Origin: Myxococcales bacterium
Lineage (GTDB): Bacteria; Myxococcota_A; Bradymonadia; UBA7976; UBA1532
NCBI GenBank assembly: GCA_020633555.1
Contig: JACKDL010000040.1
Coordinates: 1 to 45,662 of the forward strand
Direction of reading: 5' to 3'
DNA: 45,662 nt
Of the stretch, positions 10,801-16,500 are shown piece by piece. The position numbers and the translations under genes are program-made. Each line of letters begins with the position of its first letter. The stretch's first letter is position 1. The notes under the pieces were generated by a model, which saw only the letters and a list, made by a program, of their open reading frames with translations, ran no database searches and was not told where the DNA came from.

Positions 10801-12215
10801 TCGACCTGGTAGTCCGACGGCGGCAGGTTCTCGAAGGCGAACGTGCCCAGCTCGGCGTCGCCCTCGGCCGGGAGCACCCCCGCCTCGCCGGCCGCGGTCA
10901 GGGTGCCGTCGGCCTCGATGCGCGCCAGCCGGACGGCTACCTGCGGCAGCAGCGCCCGGCCGCCGAAGGCCGGATCCAGGCGCACCTGGCCGCGCACGCT
11001 GCCCGGATCGGCGGCCAGCACCACCGGGTCCACCATCGCCGCGCCCCCCGCGTCCAGGCGCGGGGCCTGGACCTGCGCGGTGCCGTAGCCCGCCCGGGTG
11101 AAGCGCAGGATGTGGACCCCCGGCGGGGCCCGCAGCGCCCAGTCGCCGTCGGCGTTGCTGCTGGCGCTCCGCTCGCTGCCCACCAACTCCACGCGGACGT
11201 TGCTGTGATCCGACGCGCCTCCCAGGCGGGCCTGGCCCGACAGCAGCCCCTCGTCGGCCACCACCGCCTGCAGGGTCAGCCCGGGCACCTCCAGGGCCTG
11301 ACCTGGGGCGGCGGTGGCCAGGGCCAGTGTGCCCAGGAAGCCCTCGCGGCGGGCCTGCAGCCGGTAGCGGCCGGCGTCCAGGCCCGGAAGGTCGAAGTCC
11401 CCGCGGGCGTCCACCGGGGCCAGGGTCGAGGGCTCGGCGTCCTCAACGGCGTCTGCGGGCCAGAGGCCCACCCGCACCTCCGCGAAGTCGAAGGCGCCGT
11501 CGAAGCCCACCGGGGGGGACAGCCGCCCGAACAGCCGGGCGGGGGCCCCCTGCAGCACCACCTCGCCGGGCAGGGCCGTGAACCCGTCGGTGCCCACCGC
11601 CACGTCGGCGACGGTCTCGGGCTCGTGGCCGTCCGCCGAGAACCGCAGGGTGTAGGTGGCCGGGGCCAGCGGAAGCTGGAATGCCCCCGCGTCCGTGGTC
11701 GCCGCGGTGTACGGCGTGTCCACCACGTCCACCCGGATCCCGCCGTGGCCCGTCTCGCCGCCGCCCGCACGCCGAGCCACCCCTTGAACCCCGGTCGGCG
11801 CGGCGTCCGCCGCCTGGGGGGTGGCCACCAACCGCAGATCGCCCAAGCTCAGGGACTCACCGATGGCCAGCACCACCTGCATGGGGGGAAGGCTGAATCC
11901 GGGGACCTCCACGCGCAGGGTGTAGCGGCCGCCCACCACCGACTCGAAGGCGAAGGGGGCCCGCGGCGGCTCGGCGTCGGCCGTCGGCGTCAGGGCGATG
12001 CGGGCGATGGCCTCGTCGCGCCGCCACAGCTCGACGGCGCCGGCGCCCAGCCGGGCCGCGCCGAAGCCGGCGGGCAGCACCACGGCGCCCGACAGGGTGC
12101 CGGCGGCCTGCTGCTCGGCGGGCGTGCCCGGGTCGAACGGGTTGGAGGGATCGACCTCCTGGCAGGCGGGCAGCAGGCTCAGCAGCGCGGCGAAAAGCAC
12201 GGTGAGGTGTCGCAT
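4872..12215 (-). CDS. Giant lipoprotein with CarboxypepD_reg-like, Ig/IPT and FG-GAP domains
   Basis: The start is ATG at 12213-12215, giving 2447 residues. It is chosen because it directly precedes a signal peptide with lipobox (MRHLTVLFAALLSLLPAC); the longer TTG-started frame would place about 33 extra residues before the signal. After a Pro/Gln-rich linker, residues about 35-750 are serial carboxypeptidase-regulatory-like sandwiches (GLLSGQARLG, HGGIRVDVV, YTLRFSADGHEP). Residues about 750-1240 are Ig-like repeats, followed by an IPT/TIG-like domain at about 1245-1335 (PTLAQVSPSVV). Residues about 1575-2310 hold twelve FG-GAP calcium-loop motifs (DLTGDGWPDL, DLDGDGALDA, DMNGDGLDDI and others), consistent with integrin-like beta-propellers. 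The C-terminal 140 residues look like a beta-sandwich. Probably a surface-exposed, Ca2+-stabilised adhesin or scaffold; no enzyme motif is visible. It is divergent from the next gene. No strong Shine-Dalgarno sequence is seen. Confidence 0.87.
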   Translation of the reverse strand: MRHLTVLFAALLSLLPACQEVDPSNPFDPGTPAEQQAAGTLSGAVVLPAGFGAARLGAGAVELWRRDEAIARIALTPTADAEPPRAPFAFESVVGGRYTLRVEVPGFSLPPMQVVLAIGESLSLGDLRLVATPQAADAAPTGVQGVARRAGGGETGHGGIRVDVVDTPYTAATTDAGAFQLPLAPATYTLRFSADGHEPETVADVAVGTDGFTALPGEVVLQGAPARLFGRLSPPVGFDGAFDFAEVRVGLWPADAVEDAEPSTLAPVDARGDFDLPGLDAGRYRLQARREGFLGTLALATAAPGQALEVPGLTLQAVVADEGLLSGQARLGGASDHSNVRVELVGSERSASSNADGDWALRAPPGVHILRFTRAGYGTAQVQAPRLDAGGAAMVDPVVLAADPGSVRGQVRLDPAFGGRALLPQVAVRLARIEADGTLTAAGEAGVLPAEGDAELGTFAFENLPPSDYQVEVRLEGFQPAFRAVAVAPGAAATTGVIFLSPNAAEAVVLGQARRACAACDHGGIRVEAVGTPFITLTNGDGDFRLAVTDGQFTLRYSAPGHGTVVGAPLAVEAGAPAQAPAVVLPALPAGVTGQALRVDGAGRQGPAVGATVTVADGDGEVLAAGPVGEDGRVALSVAAEGAAVVTVSLPRHSPVRREVELAPGETTALGELLLDLERGELQGAVSAPGLARGGSVTVVATGAVGDAVTAGLRHTATPPPGEGRWALPRLPAGGWVVTAVAAEHVPSDPQAVQLALGQVLTVDLALQARDVRVDAPAVVAGDAVPITVAGDADLTHARAWLDGAPGALQPLQGGVLIRPLPAEDGAYAVTVQVGNALAAEPAAGDPTAYLSTPLVLGVVRDTTAPDVWALEGPARVTAPEVLLSLDCRDALAPADGLTVQITVDGQPAFEGPFTPRVRVPLPDADGEYLLEGTCRDWAGHEAAPLAQAVRLDRQGPTVRTFRVGDGTPNQVQAAPQAVVTVALDDTDVAMATAIEEGALDCAHANYRWPAGGTFVVPLPAGDGPRRLSLCARDRAGNTTGPIQSNPFIVDSTAPAVGRLTLADDAGWTRNPQVALTVDTDEPGLRLRLDGDVAAAEYAPGAWPAQVTLLGADGPKVVTAQLVDAAGNQSPAFTGTVTLDRQPPAAGRVRVADGRAQVNARLVPVSIAGTNPDSMRFWEGAPDAPCAAVACEADGFEPFSPATELTLSEGTGAKRVCWQLCDFAGNAAPAGQTDLRLDTYLPRPAPTLAQVSPSVVQAFEAGARITLRGAGIAADTQVVINDFEVPCEGGGAACQADPLQGCADVCTATLPAAVLASAGTYAVSLRTPGPGGGRSEVRFLSVVAPIAKIIDLAPRGFTPFDEDGARVDTVELTVLGYDLLDNTTFRLESVSGEVVASEALDLDGVPEGRPQRAVTVRFDAAPLPVPREGVRLTLSVTNPSPGGGTVQVPVGWNPELADCDVQAGCRSQLDRFRTPTARGGEVAQAYFVSWPTEGGVAWRGGTRARLLEEGVPTGFATVAQAPVEVLPVPDRLGEGLVLEGPPEANPGVNLAPAPWRTSGALDEVGDFRAFTVADQTRFVRAHDLTGDGWPDLVAAGPEVLAPARCGLTLIQGAVDPDRPGDTAGAALSDYRATQTRVALGQGELRALEVADLDGDDWPDVIALMADRVQVLRGQPRGLAPPLVLANAAAPWVDLALGDWDGDGRTDGRLVDEDGHLHRLSHEADGALRVRPLPELPAFPVRTLEAGDLDGDRVPDLLGVIAPPDGAPALTALLSTRGFQAPVASAEAPAYPHPDLRPSLQARAAGPTLALGDLDGDGALDAVHNSIGSEVWVYRGLGDGRFERRQVLPRGVNPATGPLDDTRDIHLLDMTGDGWLDLVYAASPNFLRFPAAVVPGRGDGTFPDPRFPGADTAITGSAQIHDVNGDGRLDLVHFSRGGRILSFQLGEGGRALDRRQVLDCADPDTCHASTRAALADVTGDGRPDLLFPARDRLVVRRQRPDGTFEADRSLALENLRPQPPQLGPWAADGGLAVVVTQAYVPAEPANRQGVVSRVPLGAGGQPGTPQVILDDDSRRLGALVVPRAGGEAWLVEVLRSPAQLRVARYTPATNTVHAASTVDLPGDPGVLLNHARGDLDGDGAADLVLLTRGGAVVLRQTAAGFERVGDPLGPCFDAADVGDLDGDGRADLVLGAFVAGQPGQLCQEANPDGGGLTVMWGDGALGFEAQPIGGLGFHVTVADMNGDGLDDIVHTVTDPLPLVGVFLSQPGRRVAPYAPRALEGAVHGTVAADLDGDGLQEVLINRELSAFQDGIGARGFVIWRGASPITQRLRSGGPQDTRVAPGATARVALAGDRRFLERVGLGLQLEVAAPVVPDAIAVRLVPPGGAPAALAGLTADGLRLRLHARSVVAPGWYDAGLWQVEITNGSAVPIMVTDARLIAVGGDRVPLE

Positions 12216-12334
12216 GGGGCAGCTCGGATCGGGGGGTCGCTCCAGAAGGCGCAGCGCACGCCCAGCCCCCGCAACCGCGCGCGACATTTCCCGGCCGCTG
12301 GCCCCGAGCGCGGCCATTGCGTACCGTCGACGCC

Positions 12335-13324
12335 ATGCTCGCCCCCCTGTTGGCCCTGTTCGTCCTCGTCGGCGCTGGCCCCGCCTGCCCCCCCGTGCCC
12401 GACTGCCGCGGCGTGCTGCCGCCCGCCGGCCAGCGCCTGGGCTGGCGCCACTGGCGCAGCAAACTGGTGGCTCGCCTGGGCGACGCCAACCACCGCGGCC
12501 GCGACCTGCTGCTGGTGGAGGGCGAGCCCCAGTGGGCCGTGGGCAAGTTCGCCTATGGGCTGGTGGACAAGGACCTGAAGGACGAGACGGTGGACGTCTA
12601 CGCCCTGCAGGGCTGCCAGGGCCGCTGGCGGCACCTGGGCGAGGGGATCACCACGAAGTCCGGCGGCAAGCACGCCGCCGTGGACGGCTACCCCGACACC
12701 GGCGGCGTGCTGTACTTCGAGATCCCCGAAGCGCAGCGCCTGCCCCTGGGCCTGCACCGCCTGCGCCTGGTGGTGCGCGGCGACGGCACCGGCGCCGACG
12801 CCTGGATCCGGGTGCTGCCCAAGGGCACGCCGGTGGTGGTCAGCGACATCGACGGTACCCTGACCACCAGCCCCCACGCCGAGACGAAGGCCCTGCTGCG
12901 CGGCCGCTGGCCTGGCGCCCGTCCCGGCGCCAACACCGCGCTGCAGGCCATCGCAGCCAAGGGCTACCCGCTCTACTATCTGTCCAGCCGCCCTGACTGG
13001 CTCGCCCCGCGCAGCCACGGGTGGCTGCGGGCCAACCGGTTTCCGGCGGGCATCATCCACACCAGCCTGGACGCGGCCGGCGAGCTGAAGGCTGAGCCCG
13101 CCACCTTGAAGATCGCGGCCCTGGAGCGACTGAAGGCCCGCGGTCTGGTGCCCGTGCTCGCCTTCGGCGACCAGCCCACCGACGCCCAGGCCTTCGCGCA
13201 GGCCGGCGTGCCCGCCCGCTGGCTGGTGGGCCTGGATGGCCCTCTGCACGGCGGCCAGCGCTTCACCGACTGGCGCGAGCCCCTGCCGGCCATCGAGGCG
13301 CTGCCGCCCGCCTGCGGCCTGTGA
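12335..13324 (+). CDS. Exported App1/lipin-like (LNS2) HAD-type phosphatase
   Basis: ATG 12335 is preferred over TTG 12317 because it begins a hydrophobic signal peptide (MLAPLLALFVLVGAGPA), giving 329 residues. The C-terminal half has the HAD motif I VVSDIDGTLTTS near residue 170, a motif II-like LSSRP, and FGDQPTDAQAF as motif IV. This resembles the catalytic domain of App1/lipin (LNS2) phosphatidate phosphatases. The N-terminal half (about 30-165) looks like a beta-rich domain of unknown role. An exported enzyme would act on periplasmic or outer-membrane phospholipid or another phosphorylated substrate; the substrate is inferred only. Its stop overlaps the next gene (GTGA), so it may be the first gene of the series running to 16354. 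The divergent gap of 119 bp to the giant lipoprotein gene must hold promoters for both, but none is obvious. Confidence 0.78.
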   Translation: MLAPLLALFVLVGAGPACPPVPDCRGVLPPAGQRLGWRHWRSKLVARLGDANHRGRDLLLVEGEPQWAVGKFAYGLVDKDLKDETVDVYALQGCQGRWRHLGEGITTKSGGKHAAVDGYPDTGGVLYFEIPEAQRLPLGLHRLRLVVRGDGTGADAWIRVLPKGTPVVVSDIDGTLTTSPHAETKALLRGRWPGARPGANTALQAIAAKGYPLYYLSSRPDWLAPRSHGWLRANRFPAGIIHTSLDAAGELKAEPATLKIAALERLKARGLVPVLAFGDQPTDAQAFAQAGVPARWLVGLDGPLHGGQRFTDWREPLPAIEALPPACGL

Positions 13325-13593
13325 ACGCTGGACGCGTCCCCGACGCGCTGGCCACGGCCGCGAAGATCTGGATCACCGAGGGCCCGAACTCGGGCGGGCA
13401 GGCGGGCTGGCTGCTCACCGCCGATGGCCACCTGCGCTGGTTCTGGCAGGACTTCGGCGCCAGCGAGCTGGGCCCGCCCATCACCGTCGCGCAGTTCCTG
13501 GCGGACCACGGGGGCGCCACCGACCGCCGCGCCACCGTCGTGTCCTGGCTGCGGGAGAATGCCCTGACGGTGATCTCGCGGTTCGGCGACTGA
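13321..13593 (+). CDS. Small hypothetical protein
   Basis: The GTG start overlaps the stop of the App1-like gene (GTGA), giving 90 residues. No family is recognised. The sequence is soluble-looking, with Trp-rich WLLTADGHLRWFWQDFG and a C-terminal helix (VVSWLRENALTVI). The tight coupling favours real expression. It is followed by 59 bp without features before the P-loop kinase gene, so it may belong either with the App1-like gene or with the nucleotide-type operon. Confidence 0.55.
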   Translation: MNAGRVPDALATAAKIWITEGPNSGGQAGWLLTADGHLRWFWQDFGASELGPPITVAQFLADHGGATDRRATVVSWLRENALTVISRFGD

Positions 13594-13652
13594 CCGTGTC
13601 CGGTACCTGACCGACCGCGCGTCCAGCGGGCACCCCCAAGCTGGAGTGTCCC

Positions 13653-14231
13653 ATGCGCCACGCGCCCCCCCTCGCGCTCTGCCTCGTCGGTGTCCCCGGC
13701 GTGGGCAAGAGCACCCTGCTTCACGCGGTCACCCAGGACACCCCCCACGAGCATGTGGTCGGCTCGTCGGTGGTGAAGGCCGTGCTCGCCCCGAAGACCG
13801 TGGCCGATCTGGACCGCATGCCGCCCGCCGCCCAAGCGAAGGTGCGCCACGCGGCCATCGCTCGCCTGGCCGAACGCCGCGCCCGCTGCGCCGGGGTCCT
13901 GCTGGTGGACGGACACTGTGTGCTGCGGGATCGCCACACCGGGCGGCTGCGGGTGGTGTTCACCGAGGCTGACCGGCGCTTCTACGACGCGCTCGTGCAC
14001 CTGGACGGCGCGGCAGCGCGCGTCGCGGCGCAGATCGCCGGCGATCCCACCCGCGCCCGCCACGGGGTGAGCGCCACCGAGCTGGAGGCGCACCTGCTCG
14101 CCGAGCGCAACGCGGCGGCGGCGCAGGCGGAGCGGATGGGGGTGCCCTTTCTCAGGATCGAGGCCGAAGGTCGCGGCGCCCGCCAGGCCGCGCTGCTCGC
14201 GTTCCTGGAGGGGCTGGAGGCGTCGCTGTGA
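13653..14231 (+). CDS. Archaeal adenylate kinase-like P-loop kinase
   Basis: ATG follows GGAG at about 8 bp; 192 residues. The Walker A motif GVPGVGKST spans residues 13-21. The rest follows the plan of archaeal-type adenylate kinase (AdkA): an LxxLDRMPPAAQAKV segment like the AdkA DRDxMRxLxxxxQ region, a hydrophobic strand ending in VDGH (AdkA has VDTH), then TGRLRVVF and a helix with DPTRARHG leading to ERNAAAAQAERMG. This suggests phosphorylation of a nucleoside monophosphate or similar small phosphorylated metabolite in the cytoplasm. The substrate cannot be read from the sequence. Its stop overlaps the next start by 4 bp (GTGA). The three coupled genes downstream (HAD phosphatase, PRTase, radical SAM) place it in a nucleotide-like pathway. 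Confidence 0.75.
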   Translation: MRHAPPLALCLVGVPGVGKSTLLHAVTQDTPHEHVVGSSVVKAVLAPKTVADLDRMPPAAQAKVRHAAIARLAERRARCAGVLLVDGHCVLRDRHTGRLRVVFTEADRRFYDALVHLDGAAARVAAQIAGDPTRARHGVSATELEAHLLAERNAAAAQAERMGVPFLRIEAEGRGARQAALLAFLEGLEASL

Positions 14232-14950
14232 GCCTGCCGACGGCCCGCGACGTGGGCGCTGTGAGGCCCACCCGAGCCACCGCCGCCGCGCTGATCCTGG
14301 ACGCGGATCGGACCCTGGCGCCCGGGGACACGGGCCGCGCGGTCGGCGCGATCCTCGGCCTCAATGGGTGCATTCGGTCGGTGTTCGAGGCCTGCGGCTA
14401 CACCGATCGCGCCTTCCAGGCGGTGGCCGCTTGCTGGGCCACCGCGCCCGAGGGCGACTACCTGGCCGCCGTCGCCGAGGTGGCCGACCGGGTGGCGCTG
14501 CGCCCGGCCTGGCTGACCGTGCTGACGGGCCTCACCGCGCGCTGCGAGGTGCAGGTGGTGACGGCGGGCATCCCGCAGGTGTGGCGTCGGGCGCTGGCGC
14601 GACATGGCCTGAGCGGCATCCCGGTGGTGGGCGGCTGCCGCGCTGGCCTGGATCCCTACTGCGTCACGCCGGCCTGCAAGGCGGCGGCGGTGGAGCAGCG
14701 CCAGGCCCAGGGCGCCTATGTGGTCGCGGCGGGCGACTCCGAGATCGACCTGCCCATGTTGACTGCCGCCGACCTGCCGCTCTTCGTCGCCGACGCCAAG
14801 GGCAGCCCCCGGCTGCTGGCCCGCCTCAACGAGGCCCCGCACACCTGCCACTTCGTGACCGACGGCCGCCGCTTCGACGGCCTGCCCGCACTCACCCCGG
14901 CCGAGGTCATCGGCCGCCTCACCCGAGAGGGAGCCCGCCATGCTGCGTGA
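14228..14950 (+). CDS. HAD-superfamily phosphatase, SerB-like
   Basis: The GTG start overlaps the kinase stop; 240 residues. HAD motif I is LDADRT (nucleophile Asp25, acid/base Asp27, Thr29). Motif II is VVTAG, and motifs III/IV are a Lys in TPACKAAAV and GDSEIDLPML. The helical insert after motif I resembles phosphoserine-phosphatase-type (C1-cap) HADs. In this operon a likely role is removing a phosphate from an intermediate made by the kinase or PRTase, but this is inference. The gene runs 11 bp past the start of the PRTase gene. No signal peptide is seen, so it is cytoplasmic. Confidence 0.75.
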   Translation: MSLPTARDVGAVRPTRATAAALILDADRTLAPGDTGRAVGAILGLNGCIRSVFEACGYTDRAFQAVAACWATAPEGDYLAAVAEVADRVALRPAWLTVLTGLTARCEVQVVTAGIPQVWRRALARHGLSGIPVVGGCRAGLDPYCVTPACKAAAVEQRQAQGAYVVAAGDSEIDLPMLTAADLPLFVADAKGSPRLLARLNEAPHTCHFVTDGRRFDGLPALTPAEVIGRLTREGARHAA

Positions 14951-15563
14951 TCTGACCGAGAACCCCGTGCTGCGACTTGCGGTGAACGACAGCCGCCGTG
15001 CCGAGATCGCAGGCCCTGCGCTGGCCGATGTGCATCGCCAGATCGGCCGCCTGCTCGCGCCCGCGGCGGCCGAGGGCATCCCCTTGGCCTCGGTGTCCAT
15101 CCAGCACCCCCGGGGCCCCAGCGAGGGCGTCGCCCTCGATCCGCGATCGGCCCCGCTGGTGCTGCCCCTCATGCGCGGGGGGCTCTTCCTGGCCGAAGGG
15201 CTGTGGGCCTCGTTGCCGGGCTCCGCCCTGGTGCCCTGGGGCGGCGATCCGGGCGCCCTTGAGGGCGTGCCGGTAAGGGGCCGCGCGGTGTTCGTCGTCG
15301 ACTCGGTGATCAACTCCGGTCGCAGCATCGACCGGGTCCTGGAGCGCCTCTTGCCGCAGGCCCCAGGCCCGGTGGGCGTCGTGGCGCTGGTGGCACACGC
15401 CGACGGCCTGCGCCACTGCGTGCACCGGTGGCCCACCGTGGACTTCACCGTCGCGCGTGTCTCGCAGCGATCCTATGTGGGCCGGGGCGGGACGGACACC
15501 GGGGCGCGGCTGTTCGGCACCACCACGTGGGCCATGGAGCGTGGCCTGGCGTTGAGCGCGTGA
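14940..15563 (+). CDS. Uracil phosphoribosyltransferase-like PRTase
   Basis: ATG 14940 overlaps the HAD gene and has an AGAGGGAG ribosome site just upstream; 207 residues. The PRPP-binding loop is VFVVDSVINSGRS (about residues 118-130), aligned with the UPRTase VxxVDPMLATGGS segment. Upstream, LVLPLMRGGLFLAEGL matches the UPRTase PILRAGLGM region. Downstream, DGLRHCVHRWPTVDFTVARV and then DTGARLFGT match the UPRTase tail (PDV..YTA, GDAGDRLFGT). Known members join a nucleobase to PRPP to form a nucleoside monophosphate. The loop differs from canonical Upp (VINSGRS instead of MLATGGS) and the uracil-site Gly-Leu-Gly is changed, so the base may not be uracil. Its stop overlaps the radical SAM start (GTGA). 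Confidence 0.78.
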   Translation: MLRDLTENPVLRLAVNDSRRAEIAGPALADVHRQIGRLLAPAAAEGIPLASVSIQHPRGPSEGVALDPRSAPLVLPLMRGGLFLAEGLWASLPGSALVPWGGDPGALEGVPVRGRAVFVVDSVINSGRSIDRVLERLLPQAPGPVGVVALVAHADGLRHCVHRWPTVDFTVARVSQRSYVGRGGTDTGARLFGTTTWAMERGLALSA

Positions 15564-16354
15564 GCGGCGCGCCCACCCTTGTGATCCCCGAGGTCGAGGT
15601 GTCGGTGACCGCTGCCTGCTCCCTGGCTTGCGCTCAGTGCGGGTTCTTCGTGCCCGACCAGCCGCGCCCCTTCGACGGCCCGGCACAGGACGGCCTGATC
15701 CAGGCCCTGACGGTGCTGGAGCAGGCCGGGGTGCGTATCACGAGCCTCGCGCTGCTGGGCGGCGAGGCCACGCTGGCGCCCGCTGCGCTGCTGGCCTGCG
15801 CCCAGGTGGCTCGCGCTTCACCTGCGGTCGAGCGGGTGGAAGTGGTCACAAACGGGCTGACCCCGAAGGGGCTGCCTGCGGCGCTGCTGCCGCTGATCGA
15901 CCGGCTGTCGCTGAGCGACTACACGGCGGACGACGAGCTCGCCAGCGCGTGGGCCCGCTTCCTCGAGCGGGTGGCGCCTGAGGTCGAGTTCCGCCGACGA
16001 CGGCATGGCCAGTGGGACCCAGTGGACACTCTGGTGGATCTCGGCGTGGAGGGCGGCCAGCGGGCCTACGACGCCTGCTGGTACCGCCGCCACTGCGTTA
16101 CCCTGGAGCGCGGCCGGCTCTTCGTGTGTTCCCGGCTGCCCAAACGCCGCCACGACGAGGCCGGCCTTCCGCTGCGAGCCGGGCTCACCGCCGACCGGAT
16201 CAGCGCTCACCTCCAGGCTCCCGCTGCGCCGACCGCCTGTCGCTTCTGCAGCCAGATGGCTGGCCTGCCCGGTGTGGTGCCGGGTCGGCAGCCCGACGAC
16301 CGGCTGCCGAAGCTCAGGGCGCGGGCGCTGACCTGGCTGGCACAGACGAGGTGA
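15560..16354 (+). CDS. Radical SAM protein with C-terminal Cys cluster
   Basis: GTG 15560 overlaps the PRTase stop and gives 264 residues beginning just before the SAM domain. The [4Fe-4S] motif is CSLACAQC (Cys20, Cys24, Cys27), followed by the GGEATL motif (residues about 74-79) that contacts SAM. Five further cysteines (173, 179, 190, 227, 230; CWYRRHC, FVCSR, CRFC) suggest an auxiliary cluster of the SPASM/twitch kind. The half barrel appears short but complete. Role: generation of the 5'-deoxyadenosyl radical to modify a substrate, here plausibly a base, nucleotide or sugar phosphate supplied by the PRTase and kinase. No peptide precursor gene is seen nearby, although the 90-aa protein upstream cannot be excluded as one. 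Last gene of the coupled set. Confidence 0.8.
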   Translation: MSGAPTLVIPEVEVSVTAACSLACAQCGFFVPDQPRPFDGPAQDGLIQALTVLEQAGVRITSLALLGGEATLAPAALLACAQVARASPAVERVEVVTNGLTPKGLPAALLPLIDRLSLSDYTADDELASAWARFLERVAPEVEFRRRRHGQWDPVDTLVDLGVEGGQRAYDACWYRRHCVTLERGRLFVCSRLPKRRHDEAGLPLRAGLTADRISAHLQAPAAPTACRFCSQMAGLPGVVPGRQPDDRLPKLRARALTWLAQTR

Positions 16355-16356
16355 GC

Positions 16357-16399
16357 CACGGATATCCGTGAGGGAGCCACCCGCCCCCACGGATATCCG
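16357..16399. promoter_or_regulatory. Two palindromic boxes, likely operator pair
   Basis: CACGGATATCCGTG at 16357-16370 is a perfect 14-bp palindrome. Its 10-bp core CGGATATCCG recurs at 16390-16399 inside CACGGATATCCG. The centres are 31 bp apart, about three helical turns. They sit just after the radical SAM stop and about 100 bp before the macroglobulin start. This arrangement suits two dimers of one regulator bound to the same DNA face. No T-tract follows, so a terminator is less likely. Confidence 0.5.
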
Positions 16400-16500
16400 A
16401 GGCGGCCTCCCGCCCATCCCCCACAGGCGCAACGGATCGCCCGTTGGCACTCCCGATGCATTGTTCGCCGGTCGGCCCGAGAACACGAAGGAGGAGGACC

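Noticed and set aside
8559..12578. Plus-strand ORF of 1339 codons
   Set aside because: Antisense shadow of the giant lipoprotein gene; His/Gly/Arg/Gln-rich translation with no domain pattern, as expected from the reverse of GC-rich codons.
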